The position numbers and the translations under genes are program-made. Shown here piece by piece: positions 46,894 to 58,680 of a stretch of 64,000 nt of DNA. Below the pieces are notes generated by a model that was not told the origin of the DNA, made no database searches, and was given only the letters and a program-made list of their open reading frames with translations. Source of the stretch: Ovis canadensis (Eukaryota; Chordata; Mammalia; Artiodactyla; Bovidae); NCBI RefSeq assembly GCF_042477335.2, contig NC_091248.1, forward strand, positions 119,806,501-119,870,500. The letters run 5' to 3'. Positions within the stretch are counted from its first letter, which is position 1. Each line of letters opens with the position of its first letter.

Positions 46894-47284
46894 AGCAAGT
46901 ATTCAAACAAAGATTTTAGGGAGTGAGGGAAGTAGCCATTCAGGAATCTGGGAAATGTGTGAAAGTTTTGAGTAAAATAGTGTCAAATGTGTTCAAGGGA
47001 GAGCAAGGAGGCCAGTGTGGCTGGAGTAGAGGTGTGGGTGATGAGGTCAAAGGGGTGGGGGGGCATGGTTTTAGGGCCTATATAGTCCATTGTACACATT
47101 TTTGTTTATTCTGCGTGAGGGAACCATTGGAGAGTTTTTAGCAGAGACAAGTGACAGAACTTGACTTATGTTTTAAAAGAAGTTGTATTGAGAGTAGGTT
47201 GAACTTAGTAAGGCAAAAGTGGGAGATACTGCAATACTCCAGGTTTACCAGAGTGGTAGCAGTGGAGGCGGAGAGAAGAAGTAA
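46894..47284. other. Gene-free spacer
   Basis: No exon or repeat recognised. Confidence 0.35.
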
Positions 47285-48390
47285 GATCTGATAGACAGAG
47301 TGCCTGACGAACTATGGACGGAGGTTCATGACATTGTACAGGAGACAGGGAGCAAGACTATCCCCAAGGAAAAGAAATGCAAAAAAGCAAAATGGCTGTC
47401 TGAGGAGGCCTTACAAATAGCTGTGAAAAGAAAGGAAGCCAAAAGCAAAGGAGAAAAGGAAAAATATACCCATTTGAATGCAGAGTTCCAAAGAACAGCA
47501 AGGAGAGATAAGAAAGCCTTTCCTCAGTGATCAGAGCAAAGAAATAGAGGAAAACAATAGAATGGGAAAGACTAGAGATCTCTTCAAGAAAATTAGAGAT
47601 ACCAAGGGAACATTTCATGCAAAGATGGGCTTGATAAAGGACAGAAATGGTATGGACCTAACAGAAGCAGAAGATACTAAGAAGAGGTGGCAAGAATACA
47701 CAGGAGAACTGTACAAAGAAGATCTTCACAACCCAGATAATCACGATGGTGTGATCGCTCAGCACGAGACATTCTGGAATGTAAAGTCAAGTGGGCCTTA
47801 GGAAGCATCACTACGAACAAAGCTAGTGGAAGTGATGGAATTCCAGTGGAGTTATTTCAAATCCTGAAAGATGATGCTGTGAAAGTGCTGCGCTCAATAT
47901 GCCAGCAAATGTGGAAAACTCATCAGTGGCCACAGGACTGGAAAAGGTTAGTTTTCATTCCAATCCCAAAGAAAGGCAATGCCAAAGAAAGCTCAAACTA
48001 CCACACAATTGTACTCACCTCACACGCTAGTAAAGTAATGCTCAAAATTCTCCAAGCCAGGTTTCAGCAATACGTGAACCTTGAACTTCCTGATGTTCAA
48101 GCTGGTTTTAGTATATGTGCTGCCGAAGCAAGCACTCAAGCTGGTTTTAGAAAAGGCAGAGGAACCAGAGATCAAATTGCCCACATCCGCTAGATCATGG
48201 AAAAAGCAAGAAAGTTCCAGAAAAACATCTATTTCTGCTTTATTGACCATACTAAAGCCTTTCACTGTGTGGATCACAATAAAGTATGGAAAATTCTGAA
48301 AGCGATGGGAATACCAGACCACCTGACCTGCCTCTTGAGACCTTACAAATAGCTGTGAAAAGAAGAGAAGCAAAAAGCAAAGGAGAGAGG
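47285..48390 (+). mobile_element. BovB LINE, rearranged, truncated at both ends
   Basis: It starts in the linker before RT ('gatagacagagtgcctgacg'). It runs through the palm and motif A ('YFCFIDHTKAFHCVDH', near 48228) and breaks off at about 48338, before motif B. A further ~50 bases (48340-48390, starting 'ccttacaaatagctgtg') repeat sequence already present at about 47411-47460, so an upstream BovB part is joined downstream. A U6-like micro-insertion interrupts it at 48112-48135. Confidence 0.88.
48110..48135 (-). ncRNA. U6 snRNA 5'-end micro-insertion (not a gene)
   Basis: The reverse complement of these 26 bases is the U6 snRNA 5' stem-loop start (GTGCTYGCTTCGGCAGCACA then TATACT), differing at one base (48130) from the U6 I remember. 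It is flanked by a perfect 15-base direct repeat, TCAAGCTGGTTTTAG, at 48097-48111 and 48136-48150, as in a target-site duplication. Only the first ~26 nt of U6 are present, so it cannot be a functional snRNA gene. Confidence 0.82.
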
Positions 48391-48454
48391 TACCAGGGAA
48401 CAGAATCCAATATCTGTTGTAATGCTATGGACTTGCCTATAATTTCAAGGGTAA

Positions 48455-48680
48455 GAGCACAGGGCTAAGAATCCGGCATTTTGGGGTTCCATTTCAGGCT
48501 CTGCTAAACTACCACCTATAGATAATGTTAAGTAACTTCTCTTTGTCTCATTTTTCCCATTTGTAAAGTGGGAAGAAAAGACAACCTCGCGGATTTGTTA
48601 TAAGCTTTAAATGAGATAATAGGTATAACCCAGGACAGTGTGGAAAGTGCTTATTGCATGTTTCATTCTTGGTTCTTCAG
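48455..48680 (-). mobile_element. MIR SINE, antisense
   Basis: 'gttccatttcaggctctgct', 'ttaagtaacttctctttgtc', 'tttgtaaagtgggaaga' and 'taaatgagataatagg' follow the antisense MIR order. Confidence 0.6.
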
Positions 48681-48842
48681 CTCATTATGGGATATGCACA
48701 GAGATACAAATGAAAGAACATAAGACACTGGTGTGGTAAATCCAAATATTTCTATTTGGATGTTTTATTTTGAATTTGGGGTAAGTTGTGGTTGGTATCG
48801 TCCATGGCAGGGCCACTGGGACACTTAGGGAGAAACATGGTC

Positions 48843-51800
48843 TCATTTGTCTTTAGTGGTGCTCTCAATCCAGCTGACATATTTCTGAACGTTGGTGTAG
48901 ATGCCCACATCCCCTCCCATGAAGTGTCCGACCTCGATCCCCTGCAACTTGTTTTTGCAGATGACAGTAGCAACGGCCACCTCCTACAAGGGATCACACA
49001 GAGAGAGGGAGGCAGACAGATGCGGTCAAATCTCCTTATAGGCACTCTCTAGTCCCCATGTGGATGCACCCTGGCTAGAGGTAGCGTGCTGCATCAAGAT
49101 AAGAGTCCGCAGACTGGAAGCTTGATTCATTCATGTAACTTTGTTGCAACTAGCCTTGCGTGACATTGAGAAAGTCAGAGAAAAGCCTTTCTAGAACTCA
49201 CATGTAAAAGGAGTCAAACTCCACTTATTTGAACTGATGAAGCCTGTTTCAATTTGTGAAGTATTTGAATTATTTTTTTTTAAGCGCTACCCATTTTCAG
49301 TTGCAGCTATGAGAATAAAAACCAATTATTAACTCTAGGTGTTGCGTGATGCCCCTTAATGAATACAGACATCTCTAATGAGGGTCCTTTACTGAAGATA
49401 ATGGGAGGCTTTTATGCAGCCTTACCAAATTCTCAAAAATTTATGAAGTTGTGGGCTTTCTATTTTTTAAATACTGTGGTTAAATAGTTAACTAGACATA
49501 TCCAAATGAATGAAAATTGGATAGAGAGAAAAGATTACCCCAAAAATTCGACTGAACACTTTTAGAAATTTAACACATATGGAGTTTCTGTGGCTTTTTC
49601 CTTGTTCGGTTTCCTGGCAGGCTGTGTTGGACATCACAGGGGCCTCCAGGTTCTGCCTTAAATCAGGGTGTCTGCCTGAGGGAAGACAGAGATAAAAGAA
49701 ACCTTCTTGTTCACAAATGCCATTTAGCTCTGCAATCCCCAGTCTCTGTTTCAACTGATGTTTTGTGTCTGTCTGAATAATACTTGAGCCACCTGATGTG
49801 AAGAGCTGACTCATTTGAAAAGACCCTGATGCTGGGAAAAATTGAGGGCAGGAGGAGAAGGGGACCACAGAGGATGAGATGGTTGGATGGCATCACTGAC
49901 TCAATGGACATGGGTTTGGGTGGACTCCGGGAGATGGTGATGGACAGGGAGGCCTGGCGTGTAGCAGTCCATGGGGTTGCAAAGAGTCAGACACGACTGA
50001 GTGACTGAACTGAACTGAACAAAATAATGAGGAAGAAAGAAGACGTGATTTTGTGCATGGTTATGAGAGTTAATCTTGAGGATTTTGAAATGGCCTTTAT
50101 GCCTCTTTAAAAAGCAGCATTTTCTTCCTACTCTGTGTCTGTTCTTGGAGGAATAAGAGGTGACCTGACTCAAGTTCTCAGGTGTCCTCCACAAGAGAAG
50201 TGAGCCAGTATGGGAAAGAGAAGCCTTTTTAATGTGAACTCTGACCATCAGGAGGCATGGCTTCTGTGCTGAGTCAGGTGGCCTGGTGGCTCCATCTGCC
50301 AAAGCTCTGAAGAAGCAGTAGGGCTTTAGACACCCTGGGAAAGGAGGACTCTGGGCTTCTGGGAGGGTCTGTTTTTGCCAGACCCCTCATATAGTACCTC
50401 CCCTTTGTCTCCTCTCCACCCTCCTCCGCTCTCAGTTACACAGACATGGGGCTCCTCCCCCACCTGTCTCATCAGATATAACTGACAACCTGATGTTCGG
50501 GGGCAGGTGCACTCACCATTGTTGTTTTGGCTCCAGTCCAAACCGGAAAGCATGCAGATGGTGCCTGGCTTGACGGTGCTGGTGGCGAGGGCAATGGGCT
50601 GGACTTTTTCGTTGAGGATGGCGGGCTTAGCCAGCCTAATGAGCATGAGGTCATCTTGGGGCGCACTATGACTGTGGTTCCAGTAGCGGATAATCTGGAT
50701 AGGGCTAATTGTCTGCTCTGTCCCATCTCTGATTCTGATCCTGAAATTTCCCAGCATCACCTTCAGATTTCTGGAGGGATAAGGGGTTGGAAGTCACCAT
50801 CATCATCACTGTTGGTATCATCATCAAAGCTGATGTGACAGTGGGCCAGGTGCTTTGCCAAGAGCTTTGTCTGAGTCCTGGATTCGCTAATTTACTACTC
50901 ACAGCAAAGCAGTGATTTGAAACAGAATCCCCGTGTTACAGGTGGAGGAATGGAGGCACACGGGAGGATTCATCCATGGTCACACAGTTAAGTGGTGGAG
51001 TCTTTAACTTCTCTGTTTTCATGTAGTGGGAGAGAAAAGAATGCATGGTCTAGAAATATTATTTCCCCTCCTTTCCAGCTCCAGCCTGTCTGGGCATTTC
51101 CAATCTGGTGTCGGGAAGAGAATGAGGTGACTTGAGTGTTGGACAGCTCCTGTTTGCTTTATCAGATCTCCTCACAACTCTATTTCATCCATCTCTGTAC
51201 TTTGGAAGGTGAAATAGGTGGATTAAGTCAATGAGCTTTCTTGTCCTCTGGCATTTGATTGGTATTTGGCTGATAAGAAGCACCAAAAAGGAATTGGAAG
51301 GAGAAGGGAGAGGTTGGGGTGTTTATCCTCCCACCTGCCCTGCCCCGTTGGGTTGCCACAAGGTTGTGGCTGTCGACCGTCTCCTGACAGAAGGTTAGGA
51401 CCTCTATCAGGCCATCTCTGCACAGTGCTGTCTCTCTCTCATGGACTCTTTTCCTCTCCCGCTTAAAATCATTCTCCCCCTGCCCCTTTAGGTCTGGGAG
51501 TAGTAAGTGCATCTTTCTAGTACTGAACCCCAGAGGAGCTGAACTGCTGTCTATGTTTTCCCTGTAACTAGACCATACCTTTGTCATTAGTTCTTTTTAT
51601 AAATTCTCAATTTAATAAAATCTGAGTGCACCATCAGTTGCCTGCTGGTTCCTTAACTGACAAAACTCATATTGCCAGTGGAAAAACCTTGGGAAGACTG
51701 ATGGGAGACTGAGGAGGCTCCCCAGTGGCCCTGTTGACATGCAGGGCTGGATGACTGTTGTGGAGGCGCTGCCATGTGCAGCGTAGGATGGTAAGCAGCA

Positions 51801-54315
51801 TCCTTGCCCTGGCATCTGTTCACCAGGGAGATGCCGTTAGCACAGCCCGCCCCGCAGCCCTCACTCTATTGTGACAACCAAGAATGTCTTCCTTTGCCGA
51901 ATGTACCCTGGGGGGAACGTTGCCCCTGTTTGAGAATCACCAATGCAAAGTGAGTAGAGTGGGTGAGGATGCTCAACACTCACGGTAGGTAGCAGTGAGC
52001 AGGGGCCAGCACCCAGTTGCTTTTGATGAGGACGCCCACACAGGGGTTGAAGTGAGACTTGAGGTAGGCCAAATAGGGGGCAGGGTCATCTTTCTGCACA
52101 GATGAGTGAGCGGAGAAAAATGTCCCTGAGGAATAGATATGAGAAGTTCTTAGAACAAACAAGACAGTCAACAGCTTCCTAGCTGAATGGAAATACGGAC
52201 GATTTTAAAGTAGTAATCAGTTGGGCAGGAAATGTGAAGGTACTTGACATTAAAAAATCAAAATGTACATGAAAATGACATACCATTGTATCTAATAGTT
52301 TTGATAATGATTTTTGTCTGAAGGAGATCAGCTCTGGGATTTCTTTGGAAGGAATGATGCTAAAGCTGAAACTCCAGTACTTTGGCCACCTCATGTGAAG
52401 AGTTGACTCATTGGAAAAGACTCTGATGCTGGTGGGGGTTGGGGGCAGGAGAAGAAGGGGACGACCGAGGATGAGATGGCTGGATGGCATCACCAACTCA
52501 ATGGATGTGAGTCTGAGTGAACTCCGGGAGTTGGTGATGGACAGGGAGGCCTGGCGTGCTGCGACTCATGGGGTCTCAAAGAGTCGGATGTGACTGAGCA
52601 ACTGAACTAAACTGAACTGAACAATGTTCAACCTAAGAAAGTACGATGAGAAAGACTCTCATTTACTACTTATAGGAATGGGAATTGATTCTGTCTTCTT
52701 CAAAAGCAATTTAAAAATGACCATCAAGAATTGTAAATGGTTTGTCCCCTTTGACCTAATAATTACAACCCCAAGAATTCTTGATTCTAAAGAAATAATC
52801 AGATGTAGATCAAGATTATTAGTAAATGTGCTCATTTTAACACTATTTATAATAGGTAATTCTTGAGCTACCCTTGTGGCTCAGCTGGTAAAGAATTTGC
52901 CTGCAATGTGGGAGACTGGGTTCAATCCCTGGCTTGGGAAGATTCCCTGGAGAAGGAAATGGCAACCCACTCCAGTATTCTTGCCTGGAGAATCCCATGG
53001 ATGGAGGAGCCTGGTAGGCTACAGGATTGCAAAGAGTTGGACATGACTGAGTGACTTCACTTTCTTTACAATAGGTAAATGTTTTAAATATGAATGTCCG
53101 ATACAGTAATGTTGGATATTGAAATACAAAGGGATGTGAACAAATGGAACAGCATATATATTAAAACTGCATTTATAAAGAATATTAAACAACAAAGGAA
53201 TACTAATAACCTTTCAGTTAAAAAATAATAAAAATGTACATTTAATCTAGTAATCCAATTATCTAAGAACAAGTAAAGAATCAAAAATAAACCATTAAAA
53301 TAAATAAAATAAAGCCTGGGAATAAATTCAAACAGTGCATTAGCATGTGTTGACTGAGGGGACTATGAATGATGTTTATTTTTTATACTTTTTAATATTT
53401 CTCAGTTTTCTAGTGTGACTGTGCAGTGCTTTTATAAATGAATTATTTTAAGAAAAAGAGAAGAAAGAGGAGGAAGGCTGATTCTAATATCAGAAATATT
53501 GTTTTTGTTTCAGCTGCCCTTGGTTCTTATGTTAATCCTTTCCAAGCCCAGGCCTGTACCTCACCACACCCTTTTCTGTGAAGTCACACTGTTAGAAACC
53601 CCAAGGGAAAAAGGGTGGGGTATAAATAAGGACAAGAGCCATTGCACTCTTGTTCTAAATCTCCACAATGACTATAATGTAGGTAGTAATATCCCCATTT
53701 TGACTGTAGAAACTGAAGCCCACATAGATTAATTAACTTGTCCAAGCTCACGAACAGCTAATTTGTGATGCAACAACCTAGGCAGTCAGGGTGTGGTGGG
53801 AAAGGCTGGTCTGGCGAATTCAGAAGAGCTTCACGATAGAGAGTACAGGATGGAGGGCCCTCGCATTTGGTCTTTTGTTCCCATCTTCTCCATTACCCGC
53901 ATTCTGAGTCTCTAAGCTTTTGCAACAGGGAGGCATATCAGTCATCAAAATGAGTTCTCTGTCCTTGTGACTGCACTGAGACTTGCCCCTGTGTGATGAA
54001 GCCTGTAATTTGGAATAGCCGTGGTGGAACACTCACTGTTGAGTGTTGAATGTGGGACTCTCCAAGGCAGGCATACACCATAAACTGCCCCCAAATTTAG
54101 CACTGGGCTCCTCAGCCTGTCCAGAGAGCCTTTGGCCAGTCTGAGAGGGGATCCCCAGTGCTGCTCCTGACAGTTTCTCTTGACTCTTTTTTTGCATCAT
54201 CCCCACATCCTGCATCTGCTCTCCTCCGTTCTATATTAACCTGTGCCTTATATGACAGAGTAGAAAGTCCTGGATACATACCAGCAAGGACACTCAAACA
54301 GAAGGTAAATTTCAT
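48843..54315 (-). CDS. PRSS37: PRSS37, trypsin-like pseudoprotease
   Basis: Five coding exons on the minus strand: 54315-54282, 52125-51984, 50770-50517, 49675-49539 and 48983-48843. All introns are GT-AG, phases are consistent, and the total is 708 nt = 235 aa, the length I recall for human PRSS37. It has a signal peptide (about residues 1-18, [12 protein letters not shown]...) and a trypsin-fold domain. Triad His lies in 'APAHCYL' (His55) and Asp in 'QDDLMLI' (Asp99). The usual GDSGGP is replaced by '[10 protein letters not shown]' (189-198), with Ala192 where the nucleophile would be, so no proteolysis is expected. The C-terminus '[18 protein letters not shown]' is the final helix region. 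The mammalian family is testis-enriched and needed for sperm migration and ADAM3 maturation in mouse. It faces the TAS2R5 pseudogene tail-to-tail, as in human synteny. Introns 1 and 3 hold BovB tails antisense to the gene. Confidence 0.95.
49786..50022 (+). mobile_element. BovB 3' tail in PRSS37 intron 3
   Basis: 'gccacctgatgtgaagagc' to 'gtgactgaactgaactgaac'. Antisense to the gene and clear of both splice sites. Confidence 0.88.
50835..51000 (+). mobile_element. MIR SINE in PRSS37 intron 2
   Basis: 'gggccaggtgctttgccaag', 'ctactcacagcaaagcag' and 'tggtcacacagttaagtgg' match a sense MIR. Confidence 0.55.
52318..52620 (+). mobile_element. BovB 3' tail in PRSS37 intron 1
   Basis: 'gaaggagatcagctctggg' to 'actgaactaaactgaactg'. 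It keeps a short open frame (52411-52593) of the BovB C-terminus, which looks young. Confidence 0.9.
52866..53067 (+). mobile_element. Bov-tA SINE in PRSS37 intron 1
   Basis: The head 'gctacccttgtggctcagc' leads to the BOV-A tail 'acatgactgagtgacttc'. The flank 'aataggtaa' occurs on both sides (near 52852 and 53071), suggesting a short target duplication. Confidence 0.88.
53640..53790 (+). mobile_element. MIR SINE in PRSS37 intron 1
   Basis: 'aatatccccattttgactg', 'gaaactgaagcccacata' and 'ttaacttgtccaagctcac' give a clear sense MIR core. Confidence 0.65.
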
Positions 54316-55087
54316 AGTCTCCTCTTGTGAGGTGCAGAAGATCAGCAGAGTATGGAGCTCTCCGTTCAGTAGTTTCTCTGGAACACCTAGTAGAACCAGT
54401 GGGTATGGTTAGGCAAGAGGGTTGAAAGGCAGCTCTGGGCATGAGCAGAACAGGGGAAGAGGGCTCCAACAGGCAGATGGAGGCCCTTCTGTTCCAGGGA
54501 AGGTGGGGGACTATGCCTCTCATGGAAAGACAAGGAAGCTTTGTGTCTGGACTTCAGGACCCAGGTCCCTCAATTTGCTGTCCCTAAAAGCCCATCTGCC
54601 TAAAAGCAGTTCAGCTGTCTGTGGGAAAGGGAACTCCAGGCTTAGGACTTATGTCCCCATGGAGTTTTTCAGGCCAGAGCTGTGGGGGACAGGATTCTAC
54701 ACCTTAGTTCAGGAAGACGGTGTGGCCAGGTTTGCTCTGAGCCCCCTAACAGTTACTTATACTTTTCTTCAGCCCCTCCCCTCTTTATTACATTAGCTTC
54801 ATCTTTCCCTGGGGTCACTATTTCATCACTCCACCATCATAGCTTGGCCTGGTTGTTGTCATCAGCAGGTCTGAGCTAAGGAAATGGGGAAATGTAAAGC
54901 ATTCATTGAGCAGTCATTTTGACAGTCAGGGAATGATTTACATTCTAGATTACATTAGATCTAGGTTCTACTGAATGGTTGGCAGGACCTCTAAGTGCTT
55001 TTTACCTAATGAAGAGATTGGTCAGCCAATAATAGACTGCCATGTCATCCTTGAATAATTGGGAACACAGAGTCTGGATGCTAATAG
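54316..55087. other. PRSS37 upstream region
   Basis: No exon of another gene seen. There is no obvious TATA box upstream of the PRSS37 ATG. Open frames in this GC-richer stretch (e.g. 54422-54796) lack family resemblance. Confidence 0.4.
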
Positions 55088-55400
55088 CCAACATTCTGTG
55101 AGCATTTACTGCATCCCAGCCACTGACCACAGTTCTTTACAGACATTGTTAGTGGTGATTTTATGTCAGGTTTTATATGAAAACCTGAGATACAAAATTA
55201 AGTAAGCTTTGTATCATTCTTACCCCTGAAAATTTCATAAACTCATAGGCTCATTCCAGTGTCACAGCCACCCTGGAAAGATGAGTCAGGGATGGTATGA
55301 TTCTTTCTGTTCTCCTGATCTGTAGTGACAGGACTGAAACAAGGAATTTAAATGATTTTCTCAAAATCACACGTGGCTGGAAAGACTAGAAGTACAGTAT
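55088..55400 (+). mobile_element. MIR-like remnant
   Basis: 'gagcatttactgcatcccag', 'gtcacagccaccctgg' and 'ttctcaaaatcacacgtgg' follow MIR order but are diverged. Confidence 0.4.
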
Positions 55401-55544
55401 CTATATTTTATTATTGGATACCCACCGCTTTTTAGCCACATCCTCCAAGCTTCACCTCATCAGCCAGCATTCATGAATCCTGGAAAATTACACAGTCACT
55501 CAGACAAATTTCCTGAAGTGTGGAAAGAAAAGTTAACATGGGGG

Positions 55545-55865
55545 CTTCTCTCATGGTCCCGTGGTTAAGAATCTGCCTGCCAGTGCAGGGAAGACGGAGT
55601 CAATCCCTGCTCTGGGAAGATCTCACATGGTGCAGATCTCTTGGTGCAGCTGAGCCCCTGCACCACAACTACTGCGCCTGAGCTCTAGAGCCTGCAGGCC
55701 GCAACTACAGAAGCCTGTGTGCCTGGAGCCTGTGCTCCGCAGCAAGAGAAGCCACTTCAGTGAGAAGCCCGGACACAAGGAAGAGTATCCCCTGCTTGCC
55801 ACACCTGGAGGTAGTCTGTGCGTCGCAATGAAGACCCTGTGCCACCAAAAACAAATAAATTTTTA
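55545..55865 (+). mobile_element. CHR-1-like SINE
   Basis: The head 'ggcttctctcatggtccc' leads through 'ctgcctgccagtgcaggg', 'ccgcaactacagaagcctg' and 'agaagccacttcagtgagaa', ending in an A-rich tail at 55845-55867. Confidence 0.8.
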
Positions 55866-56000
55866 AAAGTTACCATGGCACATACTTTCCTAAACCTCAC
55901 AATGAACACAGAGCCACACTGGGATTAGGGCTCATTTATGAAATACACTTGAGATTCCTGGACAGGATGGAGTTGTGGAAGGTTTTCTGCGGTGGGGATT

Positions 56001-57288
56001 CAGTTCAGTTCAGCCGCTCAGTTGTGTCCGACTCTTTGCGACCCCATGAATCGCAGCACGCCAGGCCTCCCTGTCCATCACCAACTCCCTAAGTTTACCC
56101 AAACTCATGTCCATCGAGTTGGTGATGCTATCCAGCCATCTCATCCTCTGTCGTCCCCTTCTTCTCCTGCCCTCAATCCCTCCCAGCATCAGGGTCTTTT
56201 CCAATGAGTCAACTCTTCGCATGAGGTGGCCAAAGTACTGGAGTTTCAGCTTCAGCATCAGGTCCTTCCAAAGAACACCCAGGACTGATCTCTTTTAGGA
56301 TGGACTGGTTGGATCTCCTTGCAGTCCAAAGGACTCTCAAGAGTCTTCTCCAATACCATAGTTCAAAAGCATCAATTCTTTGGTGCTCAGCCTTCTTTAT
56401 AGTCCAACTCTCACATCCATACATGACTGCTGGAAAAACCATAGCCTTGACTAGATGGGCTTTGTTGGCAAATTAATATCTCTACTTTTCAATATGCTGC
56501 CTAGGTTGGTCATAACTTTCCTTCCAAGGAGTAAGCATCTTTTAATTTCATGGCTGCAATCACCATCTGCAGTGATTTTGGAGCCCACAAAAATAAAGTC
56601 TGACACTGTTTCCATTGTTTCTCCATTTATTTCCCATGAAACGATGGGACCAGATGCCATGATCTTCGTTTTCTGAATATTGAGGTTTAAGCCAACTCTT
56701 TCACTCTCCTCTTTCACTTTCATCAAGAGGCTGTTTAGTTCTTGTTCACTTTCTGCCATAAGTAGGGGTCATTCTGCATATCTGAAGTTATTGATATTTC
56801 TCCTGGCAGTCTTGATTCCAGCTTGTGCTTCTTCCAGCCCAATGTTTCTCATGATGTACTCTGCATATAAGTTAAATAAGCAGGGTGACAATATACAGCC
56901 TTGACGGACTCCTTTTCCTATTTGGAAGCAGTCTGTTGTTCCATGTCCAGTTCTAACTGTTGCTTCCTGACCTGCATATAGGTTTCTTAAGAGGCAGGTC
57001 AGGTGGTCTGGTATTCCCATTTCTTTCAGAATTTTCCACAGTTTATTGTGATCCACACAGTCAAAGGCTTTGGCATGGTCAATGAAGCAGAAATAGGTGT
57101 TTTTCTGGAACTCTCTTGCTTTTTTGATGATCCAGCGGATGTTGGCAATTTGATCTCTGGTTCCTCTGCCTTTTCTGAAACCAGCTTGAACATCTGGAAG
57201 TTTACGGTTCACGTTTTGCTGAAGCCTGGCTTGGAGAATTTTGAGCATTACTTTACTAGCGTGTGAGATGAGTGCAATTGTGCAGTAA
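56001..57288 (-). mobile_element. BovB LINE, antisense, 5'-truncated
   Basis: The inverted ACTGA tail starts at 56001. In sense the element starts in the RT palm, with a 159-codon frame (57248-56769) that includes motif A 'FCFIDHAKAFDCVDH' and motif B 'GVRQGCILSPCLFNLY'. The C-terminal parts lie in other frames. The region of motif C is altered ('NNFRYAE' then a frame change). Moderately young. Confidence 0.92.
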
Positions 57289-58473
57289 TGGTGGGGGGTG
57301 GGATTAGTTAAATAGAGGTTAAAAATTTGAGAAGGAGAGAGACTTTACTGTCAGGTTGTTTTTTCCTAGTTCTTTTGGATGAATTCTGGGCCAGGAAGGG
57401 AGTTTATCTGGGGATGTGAGGACTGAGAGCAGAAAAGCAGATTTTCTGGAGAAGCTGGCACTGGGGTCTGCTGCCTGTTGATGAGCTTCACATTGGTATC
57501 TGTAGCTCAGAGCTCTGGTCCTGCATACACGACTGCTTCCTGGAAACCACTGTTTGCATCTCCTCTCGGCTCCTGAAATGTAGCCTGTCAAGCTAAACTC
57601 CTTATTCCTCTAACCTTTCAAATTCAGTCTTCTGCCTCTTTTCCTCCTTTTAGGAGACAGCTCTACCTTTCAGTTAAAATTTTTTCTCTTTTTCTGACCA
57701 CTCAATCCCAAAGTCCATCCTGCTTCCCCAGATCTCTCCAATCCATCCATGGCTTTCCATTCTCACTGCTGCCACCCTACTCCATGCCATAATCTTGACT
57801 TACTTGAACTAATGCATGTGCCTGCCTACTGTTGCTCCACTTAACCTTGTTTTACTCAGACATCTTTCCTAAAATGTAGGTGAGAGAGTATTAGTCTCTT
57901 TCTTAAAACTCTTGAGCAGTTCCCTACTGACTGTAGAATGACCCCTAGCATGGTTTAGGAAGATCCCTTGACATCACCTCACTTCGTCATGTCTCATCCC
58001 CTCTTTGCCACCCCCTCCTGCCTGCTCACCCGACATACTTATTTGCAGGCCTGCAAAACTACTTTCAAGTGTGAATTTTCTTGTTTCAATAAATAACTTT
58101 TTTAATGATACATTAGTCCTTGAATGTTTCCTTTAGTTTGCCAGTTTCATTTTTCCCCCCTTTTTCTTTTGAGATATTGATATCTGATACGGACATTGTT
58201 CTCAAAGTTTCTCTTTGTGAAAGATAACTTTAGAATCCTATGAGTATATATGTATATGTATGGTATTCAACATTTCCTCATGTTTGTAAATTTCTTATCG
58301 TTAAGTTCTTTATTAGAGGTATTATAGATTCCATACATATATATACATGGAGATATACCTGTCCGTGGCCTCATTCCACAGAATATCTAAGGTTTAAAGG
58401 GACTCTAAATCTATTACTGTTTCATTCTGTTATCTAACAGATTTTTTATTTAAGCAATATCCTTGTTGTATTT
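57289..58473. other. Gene-free stretch, possible L2 remnant
   Basis: 57880-58060 ('aaaactcttgagcagttccc', 'catgtctcatcccctctttg') resembles the L2 3' region. No exon seen. Confidence 0.35.
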
Positions 58474-58668
58474 GGGCTTCCCTTGTGGTTCAGCTGGTAA
58501 AGAATCTGCCTGCAATGTGGGAGACCTGGTTTTGATCCCTGGGTTGGGAAGATCCCCTGGAGAAGGGAAAGGCTATCCACTCCAGTATTCTGGCCTGGAG
58601 AGTTCCATGGACTGTATAGTCCATGGGGTCACAAAGAGTCGGATGCAGCTGAGCGACTTTCACTCACG
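58474..58668 (+). mobile_element. Bov-tA SINE with target duplication
   Basis: The head 'gggcttcccttgtggttcag' leads to the tail 'gcagctgagcgactttcac'. A 12-bp duplication, CTTGTTGTATTT, lies at 58462-58473 and 58669-58680. Confidence 0.93.
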
Positions 58669-58680
58669 CTTGTTGTATTT

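Noticed and set aside
48110-48135. Functional U6 snRNA gene
   Set aside because: Only the first ~26 nt of U6 are present and no snRNA promoter elements can be placed around it.
54422-54796. 124-codon open frame upstream of PRSS37
   Set aside because: No domain, and overlapping frames on both strands; considered as an upstream exon but with no splice support.
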